From Anthopleura xanthogrammica (taxonomy: Eukaryota; Cnidaria; Anthozoa; Actiniaria; Actiniidae): a stretch of DNA of 64,000 bases. Position 1 is the stretch's first letter, and each line of letters opens with the position of its first letter. Of this stretch, positions 1-12,200 are shown piece after piece. The notes beneath the pieces were generated by a model. It was not told where the DNA came from, ran no database searches, and saw only the letters and a list, made by a program, of their open reading frames with translations. The translations under genes and the position numbers were made by a program. The stretch spans positions 25,242,906 to 25,306,905 of the forward strand of contig OZ025206.1 in NCBI GenBank assembly GCA_964019055.1, given 5' to 3'.

Positions 1-123
1 TGATGATGATGATGATGATGATGATATGAGGATGATAATGATGATGATGATGATGATATGAGGATGATGATAATAATGATGAAGATGATGGTGGTGGTGG
101 TGGTGGTGGTGATGATGATGATA
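1..123. repeat. (GAT/ATG)n and GGT microsatellite
   Basis: Imperfect trinucleotide repeat (GAT, then a short GGT run) filling the visible start of the intron left of the kinase exon. The ATG-rich open frame in it is an artefact. Confidence 0.95.
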
Positions 124-140
124 CACTATAATCTGAATAC

Positions 141-270
141 CTTTGATATCTCGATGAATAACTTTATTCTCGTGAAGATATTCCAGTCCTTTCAACAGCT
201 GCCAGGTGAATTTCCTCACACGTTCTTCGTCAAATCGTTGCACTTTAACCAATTCTTGGGCAATTGAACC
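141..270 (-). other. Exon 7: MAP3K-like catalytic loop
   Basis: Encodes GS at the end of the MEYMPGGS hinge region, the alpha-D/alpha-E helices and the catalytic loop LHENKVIHRDIK. The first base of the following Gly codon is before the donor at 139-140. HRDIKG is typical of STE kinases. The intron beyond it is mostly a GAT/ATG microsatellite, and the next exon is outside the window. Confidence 0.9.
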
Positions 271-3200
271 CTAAAGAACATTAGGAAATATTAGTACCCC
301 AGTCACTACCTTGACAGGTTTGCCCTTCACTCATGGTCACTCTGGCCAAACGTTTTCAAAACCCCTGGTATATTATGATTATCACTGTTAACCAAAGTAT
401 GATGTCTCATTTGCTAACTAGCATTTCGACAGCTGGCAATCAAAATCCTTTTTTTACAAACATGGCGCAGATTTCTTTTACTTTTGAGCCTTTAAATTAA
501 TTGTAAATCTTCTTATCCTCCATGGCAAACTTTGGTCATAAATATGAGGCATGTTTTTCTAAACCAATAATCATTCTCAGTATTTTGACTGATGGCCATT
601 AAAATGCTAGTTTGCAAATGAGACTTCAAGCTTCACATGTCACACTTCAACCATAATCATATGGTTATAACTAGGCTATAATTGGTGAGAATTACCATGA
701 TCTTAAAAAAAATCATAGTATGGCATAGACCAGTGACTAAAAGAAAGGAACTTACTCAACCTAATACTTTTGAGAGTTTTGCATGCAACAGATATGACAT
801 AGTAAAGTTCATATGGTTTTCACACATTAATTTCACTCAACCCAGGTGTGGATCCATGGCCAGGGGAGGGGTGCATTGGCTGTGCACCCCCTCTGGGACG
901 AATTTTTTTGCTCCTATCTTTAAGATAATCAATACAAAATAATACCTATTTCTTGTAATCTAAGGGATGCACCCCACCCTCGGCCGAATACCTGTTATTA
1001 CGGATGCATGTAAATGAGATGCAAATGAGACAACAAGCATTGCATTGTTCCAATAGCTTCACTTGTATGATTCTTAAAACAAAAGAATATCTCATTTGCA
1101 TGCATCCATAATAACATCTATTTCTGCCTCAGTCTGCTTTGCAACTTGGAAGAAATCCAACACAATGTTCGATTATTTTTTTGCTTCAGCATTTTCACCG
1201 GCAGCTGCCCCTACAATGCTGCATCCCTCCCTGAACAAAATCCTGGATCTGCCCCTGAAACCTAGTTATGTATTCACTTACCCCAGGCATATACTCCATG
1301 AATAGGTCCAGTGAATGAAGGTAGATTTCTGTTTTAAAGTATTTGATGATATAAGGATTGTCAAGAACTTGTAGTAACTTGATTTCTTTTTTGAGTGCTT
1401 CTACTCTCTGAAAAGAATTTATGAGTCACAACTGTCAGTGAATAGACCATTTTCGAGATGCAGGCATGAAAAAGAGGCATTTTCAGGCAAGATCGCGTGC
1501 ACTATTGAAGCTGCCCAAAGAGAGATCATGTCTGCGTCTGCGATATTTTTGAAAGCGCTCGCGCATCTCGAAAATGGTCTATTAGGCCATTACAGTGAAC
1601 CTGAGAAACCAGAGGTCAGTGCACTACTTGCTGTGCCACTTTTGATTCCCCAAACTAAACTTAAACTAAGAATCAAGTGGCTCTTTTTGTTTCTGTATCA
1701 CTATTTCTGCATGTCAACAGTTTTCAATAATTATTATGCACACTGAAAAGATTTCAGTGGATGAAGAGCCTCTCTAAGAAAAACCACTGCTAAATCCCAT
1801 TTACATTTTTTTGGATTTGGATTTGGATATTAATGGATCGTCCCAAGTGTTATTGGAAAACAAAGAAACTATTCTCAAGAGAATGGCATGTGATCTGTAA
1901 TGATGATGATGATGATGATTTTGCGAAAGTAGTCTGTGACATCATTTACTCAACACTAAACATTGCTCCATACATTTCTTTGTAAATAACTTCCTGATTT
2001 ATTTTATTCTTATGAAGCTCAAAGGTCGGCTGATGGACTTAACTTACATTACTTGTGATTAGAATATTTGATTTTTCCGTCTCTTTTCTTCAATACTGAG
2101 GATGAAACTAGTGGATATTTTGATCACAAAATCCAGAGAAATGTATGGGGTGATTTTTCATGTAAAAGAAAGTATCTTTTATTATAGTTTCATATATATT
2201 GGCCAGATTCAACTTTTCCTTCTGATTCTCCATAATTCTAATTACTAATTATCTTGTACCTCCTGAGTTGTCTTGTCGTTCTCTCCCAGATCAACTCTCT
2301 TGACTGCAAAATATTCTCTATTCTCTTTTTCCATTACAAGGTAAACCTGGATGTTGGAATAAACAAGACTGTTAGAAACAATTATTCACCAATTTATGAC
2401 TTTCATCTCATTTTTACAAATTTGACTAGTAAGGTTGATCAAACTTAAGGGAGGGGCTTAAGGTTCTTGGGGGGAGGGGGTTCTCTGATGTTCCCCCATC
2501 CCCACCCCACCCCTGCTGCTAACTCCATGCAAATTCCTATCCATTTTCTCATCCTTCCCAACTTGCAAAGAATAAACATGTCAAACATAGGAATCAAAAT
2601 AGTTCAAATCAAATTAAAGTGGCTTTCCAGCTGTATGAAAAACTAAGCATGGAAAGGATTGCTGTTGTTATTTGAGCGTCCCTCACCTCAGTTTTATAAG
2701 TTACATATTGCACAGAATTCGAGAAGATGGGAAGATTATGGCAAATATTTACAATAACTTTAATTTTTTAAACATCTTAGGCATTACAACTTTTTCTCTT
2801 TAAATTCTTTGCTGAAACATGTTTTTGTATCGGGAAGAGACTAGGAGCTAGGAAACATTGAAGTGCACTGTGATTGGTCAGTTTATGCATACACCAGACA
2901 CCTGGCATCAACAACATGCTCAGTATTACACAGTTTTTCAATAATATTTACCACAGTAGAGGGCAAATAAGTGATAGAAGTAACCATAATTTCCTCTTCT
3001 TTCCAAACTCTTTTTCTTTCTGGTTATAACCCCCTTCCCTAGGTTATAAGCCCATCAGAATCTCTTAGAAATGAGAACATGTTAAAGCTTAGGGTTTAGA
3101 ACCAGGATTTTATAGCATTATTCATCTACTTTATAGAAATATATGAATCAGCCAAACCTGAGCAAATCCTCCCCTTCCAAGGAGATCAGTGGTTACATAT

Positions 3201-6200
3201 TTATCTTCATCCATGACGCTGCCTGGTTTGACTTGTTTCTTGAGGTCATCTTGATCTGTTACCTGAATAGGCCTTGCCTCCAAGCTGCCATCTATTGCAA
3301 GCTCATTTTGTCTGTTTTGCTGCCCATGCGGTGGTTCTGGTTCTGTTGGTTGTTGAGGGTGTCTTGCATCAGCCATATCTGGTAGATTTTTCCCCAAATC
3401 CTGCATATTTGGGAACTGTCTTTGTCCATGCCTATCTGTGTTCTCAGTTCCAGGCCGAGTGGTGCTACCACCAACTTTATCTGGTAATGAAGTACATGGT
3501 AGTTGTTCAAAGCTGTATCTACTAATTAATGGGATCAGAAGAGAGGAGGGTAGTTAAGGGCAACATGACCAGGGGTGGACCCAGGAGAATGGTTGTTGGG
3601 GTTGCAACCCCCCTATGAAAATTTCCATCAGCTGGCTGACATTGAGAGAATGATGGCTAACTAGAATTAGGCATCATTTTTGCTATCATTGCCATCATAT
3701 ATACAACCCCCTGTTTTAAAAAAAAAAACCTGGATCCACCCCTACAGATGGGTTCAACATTTCTTGCAAACAAGCCAACAAGGGTCTATGAAATTTGCAC
3801 AGTGGACTCACATGTGGGCCCTGCATAGCAAAGGGCCACCCCACATTAGCATGTTAGACGGCGCATGCTGTCCTGAAGGCCACATCAGATATCAAACCAA
3901 CAAACAAAAAGTATCACAACAATCCACAATGTTTATCGAAGTAACAATATTTGTTGAAGAAACAATATTTGTATTATGATCATCCGGGTGGATGTAGTCC
4001 TGAGAAGTCAATCCACAATGATAAACTTATAGGCCTTACATATCAATGGAGTACAATACTTAGCACAATGAAAGCACACCTGCAGGCCTAGGCCTCAAAT
4101 TTAACTTTGCCTTTAACAAATTAAAAACAGTATCTGTTGTTATTCTAATGCTATTCTTACCTTCAACAATCTCTGCAAGATCTCTTCTCCCACATTGATT
4201 CAGTGCCCTTACCAGGACGAGTACTGTAGGTGTCTGGCTAGTTTCAGACCATTTCTTCAGCATTTCATATCCTTTGTCTTCCGTTTTTTTGTAAGTGTCA
4301 TCAATGTTACTTATAATGTGATTTGGGATCTTCAGGTGCAGGCCTAAAAACTTCCAATTTGTGCTAACTTTTTCAGCAATTGACAAGATAATATCTATAG
4401 AGACTCTTTGCTGAAATGGCTCCAACTGATTATTTGTTCTGGTTGCAGCTTCTTCTAAAAATTGAGCATTGTGAACAACTAAGAATGTAATTTAAGTTAC
4501 CCCAGTCAAGCTTTCGGCAAAGGCAAAAGTTTGAAAGGACATATATAATATACCCCATCCCTATACAACAGCAGGCACTCCCCCCCCCCCTCCATAAAAC
4601 TGTATCCCTCAATTAAATTTATACCAAATGTGAGTAGAGTTTGCTAAGTCTCTCCCTTAATTCAAGGGTTTTTCTCCAGGTTCTCAGGTTTTCCTCCCTT
4701 TGCAAAACTTGAAACACTATATGTTATTTCCAATTCAATCTGTGAGTTAGCCGTGCCCTGACTTAGAACAGCCCAGAGGTTGTTTCAGGGTTTGATCTGT
4801 GAGTTCAAAGACATGCCCTGACTTAGATCAGCCCAGAGGTTGTTTCAGGGTAACGATCTGTGAGTTCGAAGACATGCCCTGACTTAGATCAGCCTAGAGG
4901 TTGTTTTAGCATTTGATCATTCTGTGAGTTAGCCAAGTCCTGACTTTGATCAGCCCAGAGGGTTTTCACTTGTGTTGACAAAGGCTTCCTAGATACATGT
5001 ATTGACTGGCACCCACAACACAATACTTTGAGCAGTAACATAGGTCTCATGATTGAGAAATTCTAGTGCATGCCATGGTTGGCCACATTTTCAGTCAAAT
5101 AAGTAATTTGAACATTTTCAATGTTTTTTAATGATTAATTTCAAAATGATACTTACGAGTACGTGGTCGTTCTTCATACAGTGGTCTTTCTAAAAGATAA
5201 AAAATGCAATCCACATTGTTGGTTTAATAATTAGAATCAGTGAAAAACAAAGTACGCAATTTGCTAGGGTTACTTAGCAAAGAATTACAACAAGGAGGAA
5301 GGGGTTCTTATTCAGGGTATTACTGTGCGATGTGCCTAACCATGGCCACCCAATTAATTTTTAAACTTGCTCAATTATTTCAACTTGGCATGTTTTTGGT
5401 CCTTTCTGTCACAAATATAAATAAAATCTTTGCTGACACGACTTTGACCTCACATAAATTGTACAAATCCTCGTTGTAGTTGTAAAAATACTCGTAAAAA
5501 CCGGGTGGCCACGGTTAGGCGTGTTGCACAGTAAATCAAAAAGTTGGAATACTTTACAATTGAATAATCTAGGATTTATACTTTATGCATCTGACAGCTC
5601 TCCCTTCCCCCAAACCACACCTCTTAAGATAAGACTGGGTTATTTATATCCAGGGGGAGGGGGTTTGTCAGCTCCTCTGTCCATGAACAACAGTAAAAAC
5701 AGGGCTCGAAATAATTAACAGCTGGTCAACGGACAATGTCCGGCCAGAATTGGAACTTGTCTGGTCAAATATTTGCCATGCTTTGCATCCAGAAATGGGG
5801 TATGACTAAGCTTTAAACTGGTCATCATGAATGCCGACTGACTGCTGTTATTTCAAGCCCTGAAAAAGCAAACTGCCCAAAACAAAAAAGGGAGAATCAG
5901 CCAATCAGAGGCGAGATGGTGAGTAAAATGTATAATAATATGATATATTAAAACCTATATCCCGTATATATGTCTGTTTGTCCTACAAGTGCAGTTAACC
6001 AGCTCAACAGAGACTTTCACTGGCATCATGCGAAATAACTTGCTGAATAATTCACAAAATACGAGTTTGGTTAATTGTACAATTCTATGAGAGTTACAAC
6101 AAATGAATAATAAATTGCTAACATAGGCAGATCTGGAAATATGTTTAACATATTAAGCTTAGCACAAACCGAAATGTCAAAATACCAAACAAATAAATAG

Positions 6201-6481
6201 CCAATTTTTCACTTTTAAGATTAAAGTTTACCTGGTATATCAAGAAGTTTATTTCGTAAGTCATTCCTGCCGATATTGACGAGGATAACTGCCAGAAAGT
6301 CTCGGTTACTCTCGCTTAGTTTGCCCATCTTTTCCAGTTCCAAGAACAGTTCGTGAGGTCGAGTTATAAACTCTGCTCTTCCGGCTGGAATAAAGCCACT
6401 GCAAGCATATTTAAGACGCTCTAGATCGTCTGTTCTTAGTTGTTGGGCAATATCGAGGAGTAATACACGGAATGCGTTCAT
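141..6481 (-). CDS. DED + death domain + MAP3K-like kinase, 3' part off the left edge
   Basis: Seven exons join in frame: 6232-6481, 5157-5189, 4161-4454, 3158-3480, 2260-2346, 1282-1407, 141-270 (1243 nt, 414 codons plus one base). All have GT donors and AG acceptors and matching phases. Residues 1-84 are a death-effector domain ending in the RxDL motif (RNDL). About 105-192 are a death domain with the conserved core Trp and a helix-5 leucine/tryptophan pattern. A Gln/Pro-rich linker follows. The kinase starts near 287: glycine loop GRGGFAQV at 294-301, AVK lysine K316, alpha-C glutamate near E337, hinge MEYMPGGS, catalytic HRDIKG at 410-415. MEYMPGGS plus HRDIKG points to STE11/MAP3K. I chose the Met at 6479-6481 because DED homology starts there. 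DED followed by DD is the FADD layout. A catalytic kinase behind it suggests a death-receptor-type adaptor that signals directly to a MAPK cascade (inference). The activation loop, C-lobe and stop lie outside the window. Retention of the intron after the DD exon would give a FADD-like short protein. Confidence 0.88.
1443..1583. mobile_element. Foldback MITE, TA-flanked
   Basis: Ends are perfect inverted copies (TAGACCATTTTCGAGATGC and its complement) around about 100 bp of unrelated sequence. No transposase frame is present. It sits in the intron 35 bp from the kinase exon ending at 1407. Confidence 0.75.
3572..3746. mobile_element. Foldback element with GGGTGGA(C/T)CCAGG ends
   Basis: Inverted ends (AGGGGTGGACCCAGG at left, CCTGGATCCACCCCT at right) enclose about 140 bp. 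Related CAGGGGC(G/A)GATCCAGG sequence recurs at about 41270 and 56707. It lies in an intron of the DED-DD-kinase gene, between the death-domain exon and the exon that begins the kinase. Confidence 0.6.
4161..4454 (-). other. Exon 3: death domain
   Basis: The exon encodes a complete six-helix death domain. Visible are NWKFLGLHL (helix 2 Trp), an IxxID turn, LKKWSE (helix 4/5) and LVRALNQCGRRDLAEIVE (helices 5-6), in the spacing of the FADD death domain. Both splice sites are canonical and phase 1. Confidence 0.88.
4738..4975. repeat. 57-bp satellite, about 4 units
   Basis: Units run ...CTGTGAGTTAGCCGTGCCCTGA-CTTAG-TCAGCCCAGAGGTTGTTTCAGGG... with period near 57-60. It lies in an intron of the DED-DD-kinase gene. 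Same family, same orientation as 20340-20815 and reverse of 7321-7897. Each unit holds CCCTGA and TCAGGG as a possible small stem. Confidence 0.9.
6232..6481 (-). other. Exon 1: death-effector domain
   Basis: This exon encodes about 83 residues beginning MNAFRVLLLD and ending just after the GRNDL segment. The start resembles FADD helix 1 (M-x-x-FRVLL), followed by DDLERLKYAC for helix 2 and the RxDL motif near the end. It spans one whole DED. The donor after CCAG gives phase 1, which the 33-bp exon 5157-5189 accepts. Confidence 0.88.
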
Positions 6482-6648
6482 TTTGGCAAGGGAATAAAGT
6501 GGAATTCGAGTTGAATTGAAGGTAAAAAGAGTTTTCAGTTCCAAGATTCTTGTCCTGTTGAGGGTATTCCCTCTTATAACACTCCACCAGTGGACTATGG
6601 GAATGACGTCATTACACAGGTAACCCAGCACACGAAACTTCCAACTTT

Positions 6649-7288
<640 letters not shown>

Positions 7289-7320
7289 CTATCTTTATCT
7301 AAAAAACATTCAGATTTTAT

Positions 7321-7897
7321 CACAGATTGAACCCTGAAACAATCTCTAGGCTCATCTAATTCAGGGCACGGCTAACTCACAGATTGAACCCTGAAACAAC
7401 CTCTAGGCTCATCTAAGTCAGGGCACGGCTAACTCACAGATTGAACCCTGAAACAACATCTGGGCTGATCTAAGTCAGGGCACGGCTAACTCACAGATTG
7501 AACCCTGAAACAACCTCTGGGCTGATCTAAGTCAGGGCACGGCTAACTCACAGATTGAACCCTGAAACAACCTCTAGGCTCATCTAAGTCAGGGCATGGC
7601 TAACTCACAGATCAAACCCTGAAACAACCTCTGGGCTGATCTAAGTCAGGGCACGGCTAACTCACAGATTGAACCCTGAAACAACCTCTAGGCTCATCTA
7701 AGTCAGGGCACGGCTAACTCACAGATCAAACCCTGAAACAACCTCTGGGCTTATCTAAGTCAGGGCACGGCTAACTCACAGATTGAACCCTGAAACAACC
7801 TCTGGGCTGATCTAAGTCAGGGCACGGCTAACTCACAGATTGAACCCTGAAACAACCTCTAGGCTCATCTAAGTCAGGGCATGGCTAACTCACAGAT
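7321..7897. repeat. 57-bp satellite, about 10 units
   Basis: Ten head-to-tail units beginning CACAGATTGAACCCTGAAAC, very alike, with variant positions (CTAGGCTCATC versus CTGGGCTGATC; TTGAA versus TCAAA) that alternate between units. This suggests higher-order amplification. It directly follows the CTTT tract. Confidence 0.97.
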
Positions 7898-8397
7898 CGA
7901 ATTGGAATTTACTGATGTAGCTTGTAAGGCTTTACAGAGAGAGGAAAACCACGGTGAAAACCCAAACTCTACTCACATGTGATGCAAAGTTTGGGAATTG
8001 AACTGGAGACCCCAGCAATAATTATATGAGCTCCATAACGCACATAGATTTTATTCAGTGATTTTCAAAGCGAATGGTATGATAAATCTATAATCTTTTT
8101 GAACAAGTAACTGTGTAATTAATGGCTCGATCCAGTCCAGCACATATTTCATGGAATCTTTGATTCTATATATTTGATAACGCAGCTCCAAGTGAAATGT
8201 CACATGATTCGAAGCAGCACTCCTACCCCTCCCTCTCCCCCCAATTTTTCATCCCAACCCCCAAGCTATATATATATTATATACACTTTAGTGATCCCCC
8301 GCCCCATTATCCCACCACATCTAACTATCGCAGCCGCCCATTTCAGTCCCACTTCATCTGGCTTCATAAATTAGTTCAATCTAGTTAAAAAATGGTC

Positions 8398-8515
8398 TAG
8401 ACCCTTTGTACATGTCAAAGCAGCTCAATCTGAAGGACAAAACAAAAGAATTTCAATCTTCTGAGAAGTTCGTCCTCTAAATTGAGCTGCATTCCGAAGT
8501 GCTGCAAAGAGTCTA
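8398..8515. mobile_element. AGACCC foldback MITE, copy 1
   Basis: Inverted ends TAGACCCTTT / AAAGAGTCTA with inner AGCAGCTCAAT and ATTGAGCTGC arms. No coding capacity. Same family as copies at 9971, 21546, 23029 and 30425. Confidence 0.75.
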
Positions 8516-8606
8516 TATGAACCTAAAAGTGCACTAAGGGGTCAAACGATAGCATATTCACACATCAAGCGTGGACTCTATAATAGCCAGAGAAATATAA
8601 AATATA

Positions 8607-8732
8607 TAAGGCCCAGTTCTAACGTCGTACTTAACATGGGTCGAACGCATTGAAAACAATGAATAATAAGACAGTCTTCTTTGATGTTATTAGGTTCATC
8701 TCATGAGAAGATCGACGTTTGAATTGGGCCTA
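8607..8732. mobile_element. GGCCCAGTT foldback MITE
   Basis: Ends TAAGGCCCAGTTCTAACGTCG and CGACGTTTGAATTGGGCCTA are inverted copies. Related to the better-preserved element at 17701-17826. Confidence 0.7.
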
Positions 8733-8785
8733 AAACACCTACAACGTCCTTTGAACGTCTGATGGCCTTCCCATAAAGCTACGGA

Positions 8786-8945
8786 AACACGGTGCAACAT
8801 TGCGCGCTATGTTGCAGGCAATCGATGTTGCGAGCCATGTCACACGACGCAGTTTGTTGCACGCAATTGTTGCTGAAGTAGAAAACGATCCTACTTCAGC
8901 AACATTGCCTGAAATATCGTGCGTAGTGTTGCACCGTGTGTCTGC
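8786..8945. mobile_element. GTTGCA-rich foldback MITE
   Basis: Ends ACACGGTGCAACATTGCGCG and its inverted counterpart TGTTGCACCGTGTGT, with an inner hairpin around GAAAACGATCCTACTTCAGC. Relatives at 11645-11740 and 25018-25172. Confidence 0.7.
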
Positions 8946-9265
8946 ACCTTAACTGTCAGCGGGTTTTGTTTTGTTTTGCTCATATAAGGTCCAATGAGCA
9001 AATGCTTTGATGAACGTCCCCGCGCGACAACTATGTGCCAAGGGTAATCATAAGTTATTTATAAATCAATTGCCACATAAATTAAATAAAAGTTAAACTG
9101 AACTGTATTCTACTAATCTATCTATAGATCGGGAAAAACTGAAAAAGTGCTCGGACTTAACTGACGCATTTGTCACGTGCAGTCTGGGACCATGTGATTG
9201 GCCGGTTTAAATTTTACACACATTTTTTTATATTTGATATTTTCATTTGGATTGAAAAACTTTTC

Positions 9266-12200
9266 TTAATTTTCTTCTTCTTCTTCTTCGTCTATTTCGT
9301 AGATTGTCTGTGGTATGGTTTTCTTGATTTCCATAATCTGGTCCTTCAATGGCGAAAGCGCTTGGAGATTATTTAAAAACGACCAAGGTAAATCTTCAAA
9401 GTATGAGAACGTAAATGCCCTGGAGAGCCTCTGGCTTAGACTAAGATACAAGCCTTCACGTATGACACCAGAAATAAATAACTGTCTTTGTAATCTTTTT
9501 TGTCTTAATAGAGCTATCGCTTCTTCACGCATTCGTCTTTGTTCCTCTTGAATTTTTCGTTGTTCTTCCATTATTCTTTTTTCTGCTTCTACTCGTTTTC
9601 TAAGTTCTTCTTCTTCTTGTCTCATCTTTTCTTGTAAGGCAATTCTTTCTGATTCTTCCATGGCAAGTAGTCGTTCTTCTTCTGCTCTTCGTGCGGCTTC
9701 TGCTAGCTCTGCTTCCATTTTTTCTTGCTCTTTTCTTATTTCTTCCTCTAACTTTCTTTGTGCTATAACTTCTTGTTTCTTGCGTTCAAATTCCTCGCGC
9801 ATTCTTTTATCTCTATCGAGTTTTGTGCGTTCTTCTCGCTCCTTCCTCAGCTCCTCTTCCTCATTTCTTCTCTTTTCTGCTTCTTTCTCTTCACGTTTTT
9901 TCCTGAGAAAAAAGTAAAGCATTAATATTCTGTGATATAATGTTCATTAGACAACCAATTATACTATAAAATAAACCCCTTTCAGCACGTCGAAATGTAG
10001 CTAAATTTGGAGGACAAAACAATAGGTTGTTGTGCTCTAAATTGAGCTGCTTTGACGTCATTTGAAAGGGGTCTATTAGCAATAGAAAGGTTGTGGAGCA
10101 GCACGAACATTCAAGCCCTTTTGTTATATTGTACTGATTTCAAACCATGTCGTGAAAAACTATAACCGAAGCAAAAATGAACCGAAACTAAAATTAGAAC
10201 TTGTATTCTTAAGGCACACACGAAAATAAAGAATCTAGTGCCCAGAGTAAAAGAAGGGGAAAAATGACTTACTTCATTTCTAATTCTCTTTTTTGCATTT
10301 CCTCTTCCGCTTCCTGTCTAACCCTCTCTAATCGTGCTTCCTCTTCTATCTGCTTCCGTTTAGCCTCTTCTTTTTCCCGCCTTTTTCGTTCAACTTCCTG
10401 TCTTCGTCTTTCAGCCGCTGCTGCCCTTTCTTCTGCTCTTTTTGCCGCACGAGCTTCCTTTTCTCTCTTCCTTGAGAGCTCAGCTTCATGTTGTTCTTGT
10501 TCCTTCCTCGCTTTTTCTTCGTCGACTTCAGGAACTGGCTTAGGTTCAGGCGGCTTTGGAACAAGTCTAGGTTGCTCAAAAACGGCGTTCGTGTAGTTGC
10601 TTTGAACACTATGAACACTAGGTGACTTGGCAACACTCGAATCTGACCTCTTCGACGAAGTTGCTCTTGACTCATAGTCTGATGTAGGTGAAGCAATAGA
10701 GAAGTCTTCCAAACGTTTACTCGTTTCTGAGGAAGCTCTTATGCTAGTTTCAGGTGATTTGTCAGCCATAAGCTCGACTCCATCTGTTACTTCGTCTCCA
10801 ACGGACTTCAGATCGGGAGATTTGTCTTTGGGCTTTTCTTCTTGTTTTTCTTCATCGTTCAAACTTTCCTCCTTGCTTTCTTTCGGCGCAGTTGCGCAGT
10901 TTTTGTTGTCTTCGCTCCTTTCTTGGCTGTTTTTTTACTGTCCTGTTTTTTTACTGTCCTTTTTACCTCCTGGTTTCTTAGATACTTTTCCTTTTCCTTT
11001 GGCTTCTGCAGATTGTTTATTTTCCAACCCTGCTGGAGCTTTCTCCTCGGCGGGTCTTTTGACCTGGAATGGTGGTGACTTCACCTTTTTTTTCTCATCC
11101 TTAGTAAGCGCGTCAGGTTTGACTTTAACAGTCTTTTTGCCACTGTCAGATCTAACATTGTCGCTTAAGTCAGTCACAACAGCTTGGAGAGCGGCACGGA
11201 ACTGTTCATCATCAGATTCATCTCCTTGTGCTGTCAGTGCTCGGTCCATAGTGTAATCAAATTCCTCATTTGATATCAGATTGAACATCTCCATCTGCAG
11301 ATCCGAGTTGGACATTCTTTCTGTTAGGACGGACGGTGCGTGCGCAGAAGATCCACCAGCCCTGAGTGACCTTGTTTCTTCGTCTTTCACTGGAACAAAC
11401 GAATTAATGGCATCTAAGTATGGATATGTATAAAGGCAGAAGACCATAACGATGGACTTCTGATAAAAGTTAGGTCATAAAGACAATGGAAATTACGAAA
11501 ACGAAGTGAAAAGAAAAGGAAAAAAATAGAAATAAACAAGAAAGAAAAAGAACAAGGTTGTTTCAATGGCTTATTCGAATTGGTAACCAGCAGATCCTAC
11601 GAATGGAAAATTTATTTAACCCCTCCTCAACCCCTTAATTTTGAGGCACAGACACACGGTGCAACATTGCGCGCAATATTTCAAGCAATGTTGCTAAGTA
11701 GGATCGTTTTCTACTTCAGCAACTTGCGTGCAACAAATTCTTTTTTTGACTTGTATCCATATCATTGTTCCGTGCCTTGTATGAAAACATTCAAAATTCC
11801 GTGCCGTGTCCACGCTGCGCCGTAGCCGTGCAGTGTGCCATGACTTTTCGCAGTCATACGAAATCTGCTCTATTCAAATCAGTGACATTTATCCACTTAC
11901 AAGACTCATGATAGGACTCACGTCCAACAGATATACCGCTGCTATGTTTGCTTGCAGGCTTCGAGGAGTGAGGCATACTGATTGGTGGAAGGTTCTTTAG
12001 GGACTCAATGCCAGGGAGTTCACCTAAAGGAGGCAAAAAGTATTCGTATCACCAAAAATAAGAAAGGAAATTATAAACAACAGACATGACAAGGGTTCGA
12101 TCGGCGAAATCTTAAAAACACAATGTGGCCTTCTTTGGGCGAAGATTAGGATTTGCAACCACCCCACCACCCCTCCCCAAATGAAATAGTTTATCTATGA

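Noticed and set aside
10264..11256. Ser/Phe-rich plus-strand frames opposite the KIAA2012-like exon
   Set aside because: Antisense shadow of the Glu/Lys-rich coiled-coil coding sequence.
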